NCBI RefSeq assembly: GCF_000344785.1
Contig: NC_020506.1
Span: 124,001-188,000, forward strand
Direction of reading: 5' to 3'
Length of the DNA: 64,000 nucleotides
From: Corynebacterium callunae DSM 20147
GTDB taxonomy: Bacteria > Actinomycetota > Actinomycetes > Mycobacteriales > Mycobacteriaceae
Part shown: positions 8,138 through 15,642 of the stretch, piece by piece
Layout of the letters: every line of letters starts with the position of its first letter
Position numbering within the stretch: the stretch's first letter is position 1
Made by a program: the position numbers and the translations under genes
Notes under the pieces: generated by a model
The model's database searches: none
What the model saw: only the letters and a program-made list of their open reading frames with translations
What the model was told of the DNA's origin: nothing

Positions 8138-9550
8138 TTAGGTCTGTGCGACGGTGGTGCGGAGCCGGTTGACGCCGGTCAGGACCCTCACGGCTTCGGG
8201 TGCATGTTCGGCGAGGTGGAGGACCTTGTGCCGGGCGCGGCGCACGAGGGTCGCGGGGATCTCGAACAACCGCGCGCGGAGCCGTTTGGGTTCCCATTTC
8301 CTCGCGTCGTGCCTGGTGAAGGCGATGGTTTGCATCCAGGCGACGAGCTCGGAGGCGAGTTGGATGATCTGGCACCAGATCTGGTTCTGCGCGAAGCCCT
8401 GCAGCGGGAACTTCTCAAGGCCCATGTCCTTGGCGTTACGGATCCGGTCTTCGCAGCGTGCACGGCGACGGTGCCGCAGTTCCAGGACGGGAAGCTGGCC
8501 GCGCGGGGAGTTGGTGGCGAACGCGGTGATGCGCATCCCCTCGTGATCGGTGATCCGCAGCTGCGCCCCAGGATGAGGACGTTCCTTCCGCACGATCACC
8601 CGCATCCCGGGCGGCCAACCCTGAAGATCCAGCAGCTCGGTCAGCTCCGCCACCCATGTCCCCTCGCGGATCCCCTCGTCCTCGCTGTCGTAGGCGGGGG
8701 TCCACGCCTTTGCCTCGTCGATACGTTCCAGTAGGTCAGGCGTGTTCGCAGGGAGGGTGAACCCGACCGAGTAGGCCAGACGCTGCCGCTGGAGCCAGGC
8801 CAGGAAGTCTTTGGTGCCGCCAGCCCCGTCGGTGCGGATCAAGATCTTCTTCGATCCCCGACCACCCCGAGCCAGCAGGCCCGCAGGCAGCTGGGCCAGA
8901 GCGTCACGGGTGACGGTGATGTGATCAGCGGCCGTGTTCGAGCCGGCGTTGCCGGGGCGCAGCTGGATCGCCAGTGGTTCCCCGGTCCCGTCGCTGCCGT
9001 GGTCAAGGAACGCACACAACGGGTGGTATCCGAAGCCGCGTTTGAACGTCGGTGCGGCCTGCTCCTTCTCACTGTGGGCGGTGATCAGGGTGGCGTCGAG
9101 GTCGATGACCAGCGGGCTCTTCACGCTCGCCCCCACAGTCGGGGAATGGTCTCCGGCCAGGGCCCAGGCCTGTTCACGCGCGGCCCGGCGGGCTTTCGAG
9201 ATCGCCTCGATCACGGTGGGCGCGTCCTGGGCGAGGGTGGTGAGCGTGCGGGAGATCGTCGGGGCCGAGGCGACATCACCGAACAGGCCCGGCTCGCAAC
9301 GCAGCAGATCAGTATCCGAAGCATGCTCCCCGCCGATTGCGAGAGTGAGTGCGAGGTCCAGCAGGACCTTCGCCGCGTGGTGCTCGGCCAGCGGCTTCGT
9401 CCACGGAGCCAGTGCTTCCCGCAGCGAAGAGGCGAGGCCGGTGGCGTGGATCGCGTCGGTCAGCAGCACCGCACCAGCATGCGAGACCGCTGGAACCGGG
9501 GCGATGTCCACGCGCGGGCGGGGGTAGAAGAACAAGGTAGGGTGGGACAC
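8138..9550 (-). CDS. IS1380-family transposase, copy 2
   Basis: Identical 470-residue DDE transposase, GTG start at 9550 with the same SD-covering inverted repeat upstream (9553-9565 / 9612-9624). Because both copies are intact, either could move alone or together they could mobilise the cargo. Homologous recombination between them would delete 5,413 bp and leave a single IS in the transporter gene. Confidence 0.92.
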   Translation of the reverse strand: MSHPTLFFYPRPRVDIAPVPAVSHAGAVLLTDAIHATGLASSLREALAPWTKPLAEHHAAKVLLDLALTLAIGGEHASDTDLLRCEPGLFGDVASAPTISRTLTTLAQDAPTVIEAISKARRAAREQAWALAGDHSPTVGASVKSPLVIDLDATLITAHSEKEQAAPTFKRGFGYHPLCAFLDHGSDGTGEPLAIQLRPGNAGSNTAADHITVTRDALAQLPAGLLARGGRGSKKILIRTDGAGGTKDFLAWLQRQRLAYSVGFTLPANTPDLLERIDEAKAWTPAYDSEDEGIREGTWVAELTELLDLQGWPPGMRVIVRKERPHPGAQLRITDHEGMRITAFATNSPRGQLPVLELRHRRRARCEDRIRNAKDMGLEKFPLQGFAQNQIWCQIIQLASELVAWMQTIAFTRHDARKWEPKRLRARLFEIPATLVRRARHKVLHLAEHAPEAVRVLTGVNRLRTTVAQT

Positions 9551-9552
9551 CT

Positions 9553-9624
9553 GAAAGGTGCTCCTTCCAGTGGATGGCTACGAGCTTCAACACCCCGTAT
9601 CATCCCAGGCCAGGAGCACCTTTC
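9553..9624 (-). promoter_or_regulatory. Shine-Dalgarno-sequestering inverted repeat in the IS1380 leader, copy 2
   Basis: Same 13-bp arms as in copy 1 (9553-9565 and 9612-9624). In this copy the upstream flank is the broken transporter gene transcribed in the same direction, so read-through transcripts would be the ones folded shut. Confidence 0.55.
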
Positions 9625-9671
9625 TCTATGCCTCCCACCCATCGAGACCATACCGCTATGAAAACTCGAGG

Positions 9672-9675
9672 TTAA
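9672..9675. repeat. TTAA target-site duplication, right copy
   Basis: Partner of 2549-2552. Keeping one copy restores the transporter reading frame. Confidence 0.9.
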
Positions 9676-10583
9676 CGGTCAACAAGAAGCTCAAAGAGGA
9701 AGCCAGAGAGTAATCAGCCAGGATCATAAGCTGTGGCATCCAGGTGTTAAGACCATAAACCAGAGTCTGGCCGGAGATGCCTACCAGGCAGAACAGGAGG
9801 GTAGCCAGCGCGGTCACGCCGCTAAACATGGTTGCCAGGCGACCTTTTTTAGCTTCTCGACATGGCTCGGCCGCAGCAGCAACTGGAGCAGGGCTAGCGT
9901 GGGCGAGTCCATAATCATTTTCCACTTTTTCTGCTTCTGCAATTCGTCTACGAACACGCAAGAATGCAGGAGATTCTGGAAGCAGGAAGAAAATAAGCGG
10001 GACAACGGTCACAACTGGAAGTGAGCCGATGGCCAGCATGCCGCGGAAGCCAATGTGCTGCAAAAGTGCCATGGCCAGCAAGGGTGTCATGATGCCACCA
10101 AAGGCGTAGCCGGAGAACATCAAAGCGTTTATGAAGTTACGACGGTGAGGCTTAGAGAACTCCACGGTAATTGCGATGGCGGTTGGGATAACACCTCCGA
10201 GGCCAATGCCTGCCAGTAAACGGCACAGACCGAAGACTAATGGAGTTGGTGCAAGCTGAAGCCAACATGAGGAGGGGGAAGGCAGTGATGCTAAAAGGCA
10301 AAACCTTCCTGCGTTCAATGATGTCGGTGAGGTGGTCAACCAGAATTCCGCCAAGGAACATGCCGGCTCGGGCGTAGCTGCCATAGGCGTCAGTTTCCAC
10401 GGGAGTTAGCCCCCATGGTTCGTATTTCAACAGGGCAGGGGTAATAGCTCCGTAAGCCACAAGATCATAACCATCAAAGATGATGGTGGCGAAGCAAAGG
10501 ACGATAACCCAAGCTGCAGATTTTTTGGGTTTGTCGTAACTGGTGGATGCGGTCTTTGTCGTATTCTCAGGGGATATCGTCAT
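9672..10583 (-). pseudogene. AAHS-type MFS transporter, N-terminal part (interrupted and frameshifted)
   Basis: First two thirds of the transporter, from ATG 10583 (MTISPENTTK) to the TTAA at 9672-9675. AAHS features are visible: FDGYDLVAYGAITPAL in helix 1, and LLAGIGLGGVIPTAIAITVE. A frameshift near 10265-10275 splits it: one frame runs to ACTNS and the next resumes PLVFGLCRLLAG, as if one C were lost. In the loop 2-3 motif the usual Gly before RRK is Glu (TDIIERRK), another sign of decay that predates or accompanies the transposon. It is divergent from the PaaX-type regulator gene. Likely former substrate: salicylate or another aromatic acid (inferred). Confidence 0.88.
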
Positions 10584-10619
10584 GAGTGCTCCAAACAAGA
10601 AGGGTGCACTGAACTGGCT

Positions 10620-10644
10620 CTAATCAACGACTAAAGGTGATTAG
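10620..10644. promoter_or_regulatory. candidate operator between transporter and PaaX-type gene
   Basis: CTAATCA (10620-10626) and TGATTAG (10638-10644) form a perfect 7-bp inverted repeat with 11-bp spacing in the divergent control region. TGATTAGTG resembles the TGATTCGTG core reported for PaaX operators of E. coli. Assignment to the adjacent regulator is inferred. Confidence 0.4.
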
Positions 10645-10735
10645 TGCAATATGTAACATGGTTTATGAAATAAGAATATTAAATGTTTCACAAATCTTTT
10701 GTGGAAAAGAGTTAATAAAAGTGGAGGAATGTCAG

Positions 10736-11548
10736 ATGATGGCCAAGCCTAAAGATCTGGTAATGGACCTTTTTGGCGACTATGTGCGCTATATGGGGGG
10801 CAGTATTCGGGTGGGCCAACTAACCCAGCTTCTGGAGCTGTTTGAGGTAGAGCCGGCCACAGCGCGAGTAACGCTTTCACGTATGCGCAAAGATGGTTGG
10901 TTTGAAACTGAACGTCACGGACGTGAAATTTCTTATCAGGCCACGGATAAGCTTATGAAGATTTTGGAGGACGGCCACGAGCGAATCTTTTCCAAGGCGC
11001 AGCCTGTTTGGATTGGTCGGTGGACCACTGTGATGTTTGAGCCTTCAGTGTTGGGGAAGGTGGAGACTAAGTTGCTATCCACTGGCCTGCAATGGGAAGG
11101 ATTTGCCCAGTTGAACGGTAGTAGTTGGATTTGTCCACGTGATGTGAGGGAAAAAATCCGCAGAAAATATGCAACCCAAGATGGCTCAGTTTTTGTAGCC
11201 AATCTGTGGAGTGGATCGCTTGAAGAAGATAAGCGTTTGGCGGAAACCTGCTGGGATTTTGCGGGTATATCTGAGGTTTATAAAAACTTCATTGAGCGCT
11301 GGCGTGGAAAATTGGCTGGCGGAATTGAATCGCTAAGCGCTGAACAGGCGCTCATTGCCAGGGTGGGCATGATCAATGAATACCGCTCCTTTATCTATCA
11401 AGATCCGATGATGCCGAGGGCACTTTTGCCTGAAGCATGGTGTGGAGATGGAGCTTTTTCTTTCTTGACTGATATGCACCGCGATTTGGGTCCCTTAGCC
11501 ATGGAAGCTGTCGCCGAGGTGTTGTTTGCAGAAGCGGCCGAAAAATAA
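10736..11548 (+). CDS. PaaX-family transcriptional regulator
   Basis: 270 residues. The N-terminus is a winged helix (DLFGDYVRYMGGSIRVGQL, then ATARVTLSRMRKDGWFE), followed by the PaaX central and C-terminal domains; DPMMPRALLPEAWCGD near residue 225 matches the DPxLPxxLLPxxWxG signature of the family. PaaX proteins are repressors relieved by an aryl-CoA such as phenylacetyl-CoA. Here the neighbouring remnants suggest salicylyl-CoA as the effector, which is inferred. Start chosen at ATG 10736 (or 10739), 8-11 nt after GGAGG; the open frame continues upstream to 10637 without a binding site. It is intact although its targets are broken. Confidence 0.85.
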   Translation: MMAKPKDLVMDLFGDYVRYMGGSIRVGQLTQLLELFEVEPATARVTLSRMRKDGWFETERHGREISYQATDKLMKILEDGHERIFSKAQPVWIGRWTTVMFEPSVLGKVETKLLSTGLQWEGFAQLNGSSWICPRDVREKIRRKYATQDGSVFVANLWSGSLEEDKRLAETCWDFAGISEVYKNFIERWRGKLAGGIESLSAEQALIARVGMINEYRSFIYQDPMMPRALLPEAWCGDGAFSFLTDMHRDLGPLAMEAVAEVLFAEAAEK

Positions 11549-11666
11549 TTTGTAACAAAATGTAAACGAAATAGCTTTCTCTTATTAAATTTAGTTGGTG
11601 ACTTGGAACGCCGAGCAATAGAACTCGTGATCTGAACTATCAGCGGCTAAATAGAAAGTTGATCAA

Positions 11667-12441
11667 ATGAGCATTCGTCTTGCCTGCATCGGTGGCGGAA
11701 CAGGTGGCCCTTTCACTGCAACCCTTCTCAAGCGCTACCTCCCAACCACGGAAGTTGTTCTCTTTGAGCGCAACCGCGAAGAAGATGACTTCGGTTTTGG
11801 TGTGGTTTTCTCTGACGAAACTTTGCGCCGCATCACTGAAGCTGACCCAGTTTTGGATGACGTCCTCAATGAAAAGGGCCGCCACTGTGATGCCATCGAA
11901 GTATGGAGCAAGGGTGAAAAGAACTCCTTCGCCGGCAATGGTATGTCTGCCATTCACCGCAAGGACCTACTTCGTGCACTGCAGACAAGGCAACTGAAGC
12001 TGGAGTTGAACTCAAGTTTGGCACCAACGTCGCTTCCCACACTGAGCTCGAAGGCTTTGATCTGATCGTTGCTGCCAACGGCACCAACTCTTTGACCCGC
12101 CGTGAAATCGGAGAGGACGTTTTAGACTACGAGGTTGTACAGGCAGAAGCAAAGTTCATTTGGTTCGCAACTACCCGCATTTTTGATGGTCTAACCTTCT
12201 TACACCGCAAGAGTGAGCACGGCAGCTTCGCAGCACACGCTTACCCCATCAGCAATGAGCTCTCAACCTTCATTGTGGAAGCTGATGAAGCAACCTGGCG
12301 TGCAGCTGGCCTGGATGAATTTGATGTCACCCAGACCCCTGGTCCTTCTGACATGAAGTCTAAGGAATACATCGAAGCACTCTTTGCTGAGGAACTTGAA
12401 GGTAACGAGATCGTTGTTAATAACTCCCGCTGGGCTAAATG
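11667..12441 (+). pseudogene. salicylyl-CoA 5-hydroxylase-like FAD monooxygenase, truncated and frameshifted
   Basis: N-terminal half of a group A flavoprotein monooxygenase. It starts at ATG 11667 with IRLACIGGGTGGPFTATLL (FAD-binding GxGxxG-like) and has FGFGVVFSDETL, typical of salicylyl-CoA 5-hydroxylase and 2-aminobenzoyl-CoA monooxygenase. A frameshift near 11989 (one G missing in ACAAGG) moves the frame to TEAGVELKFGTN, FDLIVAANGTNSLTRREIG and onward to EIVVNNSRW. At that point, about residue 255, the sequence switches abruptly into an AMP ligase tail. The FAD-binding GD motif and the remaining C-terminal part are lost. Cannot be functional. Confidence 0.85.
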
Positions 12442-12944
12442 AACACTTTAAAGATGTAAAGCCGGGTGAAGAAGGCGAAATCCTGGCCCGTGGACCTTAT
12501 ACTCCACGCGGTTATTTTGCGGCGCCGGAAGCAAATGCCAAATCTTTCCACGATGGTTGGTATGGATCCGGCGATATTGTGCACCGCCGACCCGATGGCA
12601 ACTTAGTGGTGCATGGCCGTAATAAAGACATCATTAACCGTGGTGGTGAGAAGATTTCTGCTGAAGAGGTGGAATCCTTTATTTACTACATTGAAGGTGT
12701 TTCACGTGCCGCTGTGGTTGCCATGCCACATCCCATCTTGCATGAGGATATTTGCTTGGTAGTAGAACTTGTGGGGCGTCATGAGTTGACGGTCTCTGAG
12801 GTTACTGACCACCTTGATGCCTTTGGTGTCGCTCGTTTTAAGCATCCAGCCAAGATCATTGTGGTTGATCATATTCCCATGACCAAAATCGACAAGATTG
12901 ACAAAAAGACACTGCGAGATTTTGTAGCTTCACAGCTTAAATAG
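12439..12944 (+). pseudogene. salicylate/2,3-dihydroxybenzoate-AMP ligase C-terminal remnant
   Basis: Reads NEHFKDVKPGEEGEILARGP, GYFAAPEANAKSF, GSGDIVHRRPDGNLVVHGR, KDIINRGGEKISAEEVE, and ends at TAG 12942-12944. The GDI(V), GRxKDxINRGGEKI and C-terminal PMTKIDKIDKK (catalytic Lys) signatures are those of EntE/DhbE-type aryl adenylating enzymes. The N-terminal 350 or so residues with the aryl-binding site are gone. It is joined to the monooxygenase fragment by what looks like one internal deletion of the intervening DNA. Confidence 0.85.
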
Positions 12945-13043
12945 GGTTTTCGAGAGTTTTTCGAACATAGCGAGTACCGGTGTCCCAGGGTGGGTACATA
13001 CTGGAAGCACACACGCTAAGAAAAACTACAAAAGGAGACCACC

Positions 13044-13922
13044 ATGAGCGCCGTTGCTGTACTTCATCATTTCCGTTATGGCGACGGCGATACTCTGATC
13101 TCTGCTGCAGTTGATGGCAAGACGCTTTTTAATCGTTGGAGTAAACACGATACTGATGCCAGCATGCGCTCCGATATTGTGGATGCTTTCTTGGACATGT
13201 GGAATGACCACGGCTCCAATGGCCTTATCATTTATGTCTCTGACCGCACTATTAGCAGGTTGCTCAAGGAACAAAGCGCGCAATTTTCCGGGCTGCAAGT
13301 GCGTGACGTAATTAGTGGTGAACGCTTGCGTGAAACCTGGGATGTATGCCGAAACTCCCACTCTGAGCAGCAGGTGGCAATACGCCCACTGCCTATTGAA
13401 ATAGAAAAACAACTGCCACCAGTGCTGGTAATTGCCACCGATGCCTCCAAGGGTAAAAACAAAAAAGCCGTGGGCATTTCAGCAGTGACGGCCGAAGGTA
13501 ACATCCGCACCCGCTGCCTGGAGTTAAAGAGCATTTTCGACGGAGAACTGGCGGCCATTCATTTGGCTTTAAGTAACTTTGGGCAGCGAGCACAAAGAAT
13601 TGAAATTCTCACTGACTCCCGCAAAGCAGTGCAATATGTAAACGGCTGGACCAGCTTAAAGTCAGAAACTGGGGAGATTTTGATGAAGTGCATTAAAGAT
13701 CTTGCAGCCCTAGGAATTGAAGTTTCCATCACCTGGGTACGCGGACATAATGGTCATGTGCTTAATAGCTTTGCTGATCGTGCTGCGGTTATTGCGCGCA
13801 GATGTGAGCAGTTTGCTACTGACAATAAGGCTCAATTAATTGAAAATCTCCGAGCGGAATTACGCTCGGAGATCACAGGGATTGAACCACAACAGTGGCT
13901 TCCACAGCCACAGGCTGCTTAA
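13044..13922 (+). CDS. RNase H-like protein with an extra N-terminal domain
   Basis: 292 residues, strong AAAGGAG 8 nt before ATG 13044. The C-terminal half (about 128-255) is an RNase HI-type fold with the four acids visible: Asp in VIATDASKG, Glu in FDGELAAIHLAL, Asp in ILTDSRKAV, and Asp in LNSFADRAA after TWVRGHNGH. The N-terminal 120 residues form a separate domain that I do not recognise; it is not the small hybrid-binding domain of type 1 RNase H. It may cleave RNA in RNA-DNA hybrids. The gene stands alone, and the tail overlaps a terminator serving the convergent transporter gene. Confidence 0.75.
   Translation: MSAVAVLHHFRYGDGDTLISAAVDGKTLFNRWSKHDTDASMRSDIVDAFLDMWNDHGSNGLIIYVSDRTISRLLKEQSAQFSGLQVRDVISGERLRETWDVCRNSHSEQQVAIRPLPIEIEKQLPPVLVIATDASKGKNKKAVGISAVTAEGNIRTRCLELKSIFDGELAAIHLALSNFGQRAQRIEILTDSRKAVQYVNGWTSLKSETGEILMKCIKDLAALGIEVSITWVRGHNGHVLNSFADRAAVIARRCEQFATDNKAQLIENLRAELRSEITGIEPQQWLPQPQAA
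13846..13873 (-). terminator. terminator of the AAHS transporter, inside the RNase H-like gene
   Basis: 11-bp perfect arms (13846-13856 and 13863-13873) with a 6-nt loop. On the minus strand the hairpin is followed by TTTTC, a standard intrinsic terminator located 51 nt past the transporter stop. It is embedded in the coding end of the convergent gene. Confidence 0.7.
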
Positions 13923-13923
13923 A

Positions 13924-15228
13924 TTAAGCTTTTTCTCCCAACATGGGGCGAATACCGATAAGCGCAATTGCAGCCAAAACCACAACTACGGCTACTCCAG
14001 CGTAAAGGTACAAAGGCGACCAGCCGGCGTCGAGAAGCGCTCCGACGGTGATGGGCGCAAAGATTGCGCCGAAGCGGCCCACGCCGATTCCCCAGCCCAC
14101 CCCGGAGGTACGCAGTGCGGAAGGATATGAGGCGGGCGTGACGGTATAAAGGCCTGCTACGCAGCCATTAATAAGCATGCCGACGAGCACTCCGCTGCCA
14201 AATGCCAAGGCTGGGATCGAGGTGGTGGTGATGAAAATGACCAATGTGATCGCAGACAGCACAGTGAAGACCATGAGCGTGTGGCGGGCGTTAAATTTGG
14301 TGGTGAGCGCGCCATAAATGAGTGAACCAAAGGTGCCACCGAGGGTAAGCATAAGACCGCCGATAATGCCTTGGTTTTGGCTCATGCCGGTCTCTACCAG
14401 CAGTTTTGGCGTCCAGGAATTGGCAAAATAGAAGCCAAACATGATGAAGAAGAAAGCAGCCCAGAGTTTAAGAGTGGTGGATCGATAAGGGCCGGTGAGG
14501 AGATCAACTAGGCGGGTGTTTGTGGAATTTTCTGCAGTGATAGCACCCAAGCCCACATTTTCATCTTTGCCTAGGCGACGCGCAATTTTTTGGGCCTTTT
14601 CCTCGGCACCGGCGGGGCGTTTAATGCGCAGGTAGTCCACGGATTCCGGAATGGTGAAAAGCACCAAAATCAGGCCGAGGACGGTGGCAGCTGCACCGGT
14701 GATAAATACCGAACGCCAACCCAAGGTCGGGATTAATTGCGCTGCTAAAAGGCCACCTAAAGTTGCCCCCAAACCATAACCAGCGGAGTAAATACTCACC
14801 GCCATGCCGCGGTTGCGGTTATTGGAATATTCGCTGGTAATCACGGTAACGGTGGCGAGGATTCCACCGATGCCAATGCCAGTAATTACACGCCACAGGC
14901 CCAATTGGGCAGCAGAACCAGCGGTGGCAGAAAGGGCCAAGCCAAAGAAGTTAATGGCTAGTGCCAAAATGAGGATCCGACGGCGCCCGAGGCGATCGGC
15001 AAGTGGACCTAAAGCCAAAGAACCAAGGGCCATGCCGATGAGGCCGGAACTTAACAATAGACCAAGCTGACTGCCACTTAATCCAAACTCTTCAGTGACT
15101 GGATTGGCGGTAAATGCTAGGGCCAGCACATCGTAGCCATCAAGTGCATTAAGAAATGTAGCTAAGGCGACGATGTACCACTGGTATTTACTCATGGCGG
15201 TGGTGTCAATTGCTTGTCTAATGTCCAT
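13924..15228 (-). CDS. MFS transporter, aromatic acid:H+ symporter (AAHS) group
   Basis: 434-residue, 12-helix permease predicted to import an aromatic acid with protons. Signatures: LNALDGYDVLALAFTANPV in helix 1 (the acidic DGYD typical of AAHS), GPLADRLGRRRILI in loop 2-3, ITGIGIGGILATVTVITSEY in helix 4, PESVDYLRIKRP after helix 6. Start ATG 15228 (MDIRQAID) has GAAAGG 7 nt upstream; the open frame extends to 15330 but lacks a site. All motifs are intact, in contrast to the disrupted paralogue at 2101-10583, so it may cover some of the lost uptake. Substrate cannot be told from sequence. Confidence 0.85.
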   Translation of the reverse strand: MDIRQAIDTTAMSKYQWYIVALATFLNALDGYDVLALAFTANPVTEEFGLSGSQLGLLLSSGLIGMALGSLALGPLADRLGRRRILILALAINFFGLALSATAGSAAQLGLWRVITGIGIGGILATVTVITSEYSNNRNRGMAVSIYSAGYGLGATLGGLLAAQLIPTLGWRSVFITGAAATVLGLILVLFTIPESVDYLRIKRPAGAEEKAQKIARRLGKDENVGLGAITAENSTNTRLVDLLTGPYRSTTLKLWAAFFFIMFGFYFANSWTPKLLVETGMSQNQGIIGGLMLTLGGTFGSLIYGALTTKFNARHTLMVFTVLSAITLVIFITTTSIPALAFGSGVLVGMLINGCVAGLYTVTPASYPSALRTSGVGWGIGVGRFGAIFAPITVGALLDAGWSPLYLYAGVAVVVVLAAIALIGIRPMLGEKA

Positions 15229-15642
15229 GTGTGCCTTTCGGGGCTGTTGTAGTGGGATTTTCCGGGGGACGGTTTTAACATTTACCGCAGAGCCATGACA
15301 ATCCGGAATTAATGGAGGGGTTTTATACACGGATTAATCGCTGGCTTAACAAGTGAGCTCTTGGCGGACATTCAGGGGTCTGCAAAGTGCTTTTTAAGCA
15401 CTTTCTTAAAACTCTAGGGGGCTAAGTTCTGTATCTTCGGTAGCTTTATGCGCTGCACAAATGGCTTTTATGGCAGCGGATGGGCGGGGGGAGGGGGCTT
15501 CCAAAAATCAATTTTGCGGTTATGTTGGGGATCACACCTCTACGGTGCTCATAAAGCGCCCATGTTCATGATCTGGACTTGGACTCTTGCAGCAAAACAA
15601 GTGCAGCGATAGTCCTTACCCAGAGAAAAGGAGTTTTGCCAA
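15229..15642. other. divergent control region between AAHS transporter and putA
   Basis: 414 bp without a gene. It must carry both promoters. I see G-rich stretches (GGGCGGGGGGAGGGGGC near 15483-15499) but no palindrome or box that I would assign. Confidence 0.5.

Larger units (their letters stand above)
2553..9671. mobile_element. composite transposon bounded by two IS1380-family copies
   Basis: 7,119-bp unit: IS1380 copy 1 (2553-4258), cargo (4259-7965), IS1380 copy 2 (7966-9671). Both IS copies lie in the same orientation and are offset by exactly 5,413 bp. The outer flanks share TTAA, and the host gene reads through once the unit is removed, which shows that the whole segment entered in one event. 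The cargo consists of an ISL3 fragment, an IS3 fragment, a 363-residue membrane protein, a complete IS30 element and another IS3 fragment. Base composition is far more GC-rich than the flanks, which points to origin in a high-GC actinobacterium. No resistance or catabolic gene is carried. Confidence 0.9.
7966..9671 (-). mobile_element. IS1380-family insertion sequence, copy 2
   Basis: Second 1,706-bp copy, same orientation as copy 1. Its left end follows CTAG and its right end is followed by TTAA. Because the inner flanks of the two copies (CTGA after copy 1, CTAG before copy 2) do not match each other or TTAA, the two copies did not arise by a simple single insertion into the cargo. Confidence 0.9.
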
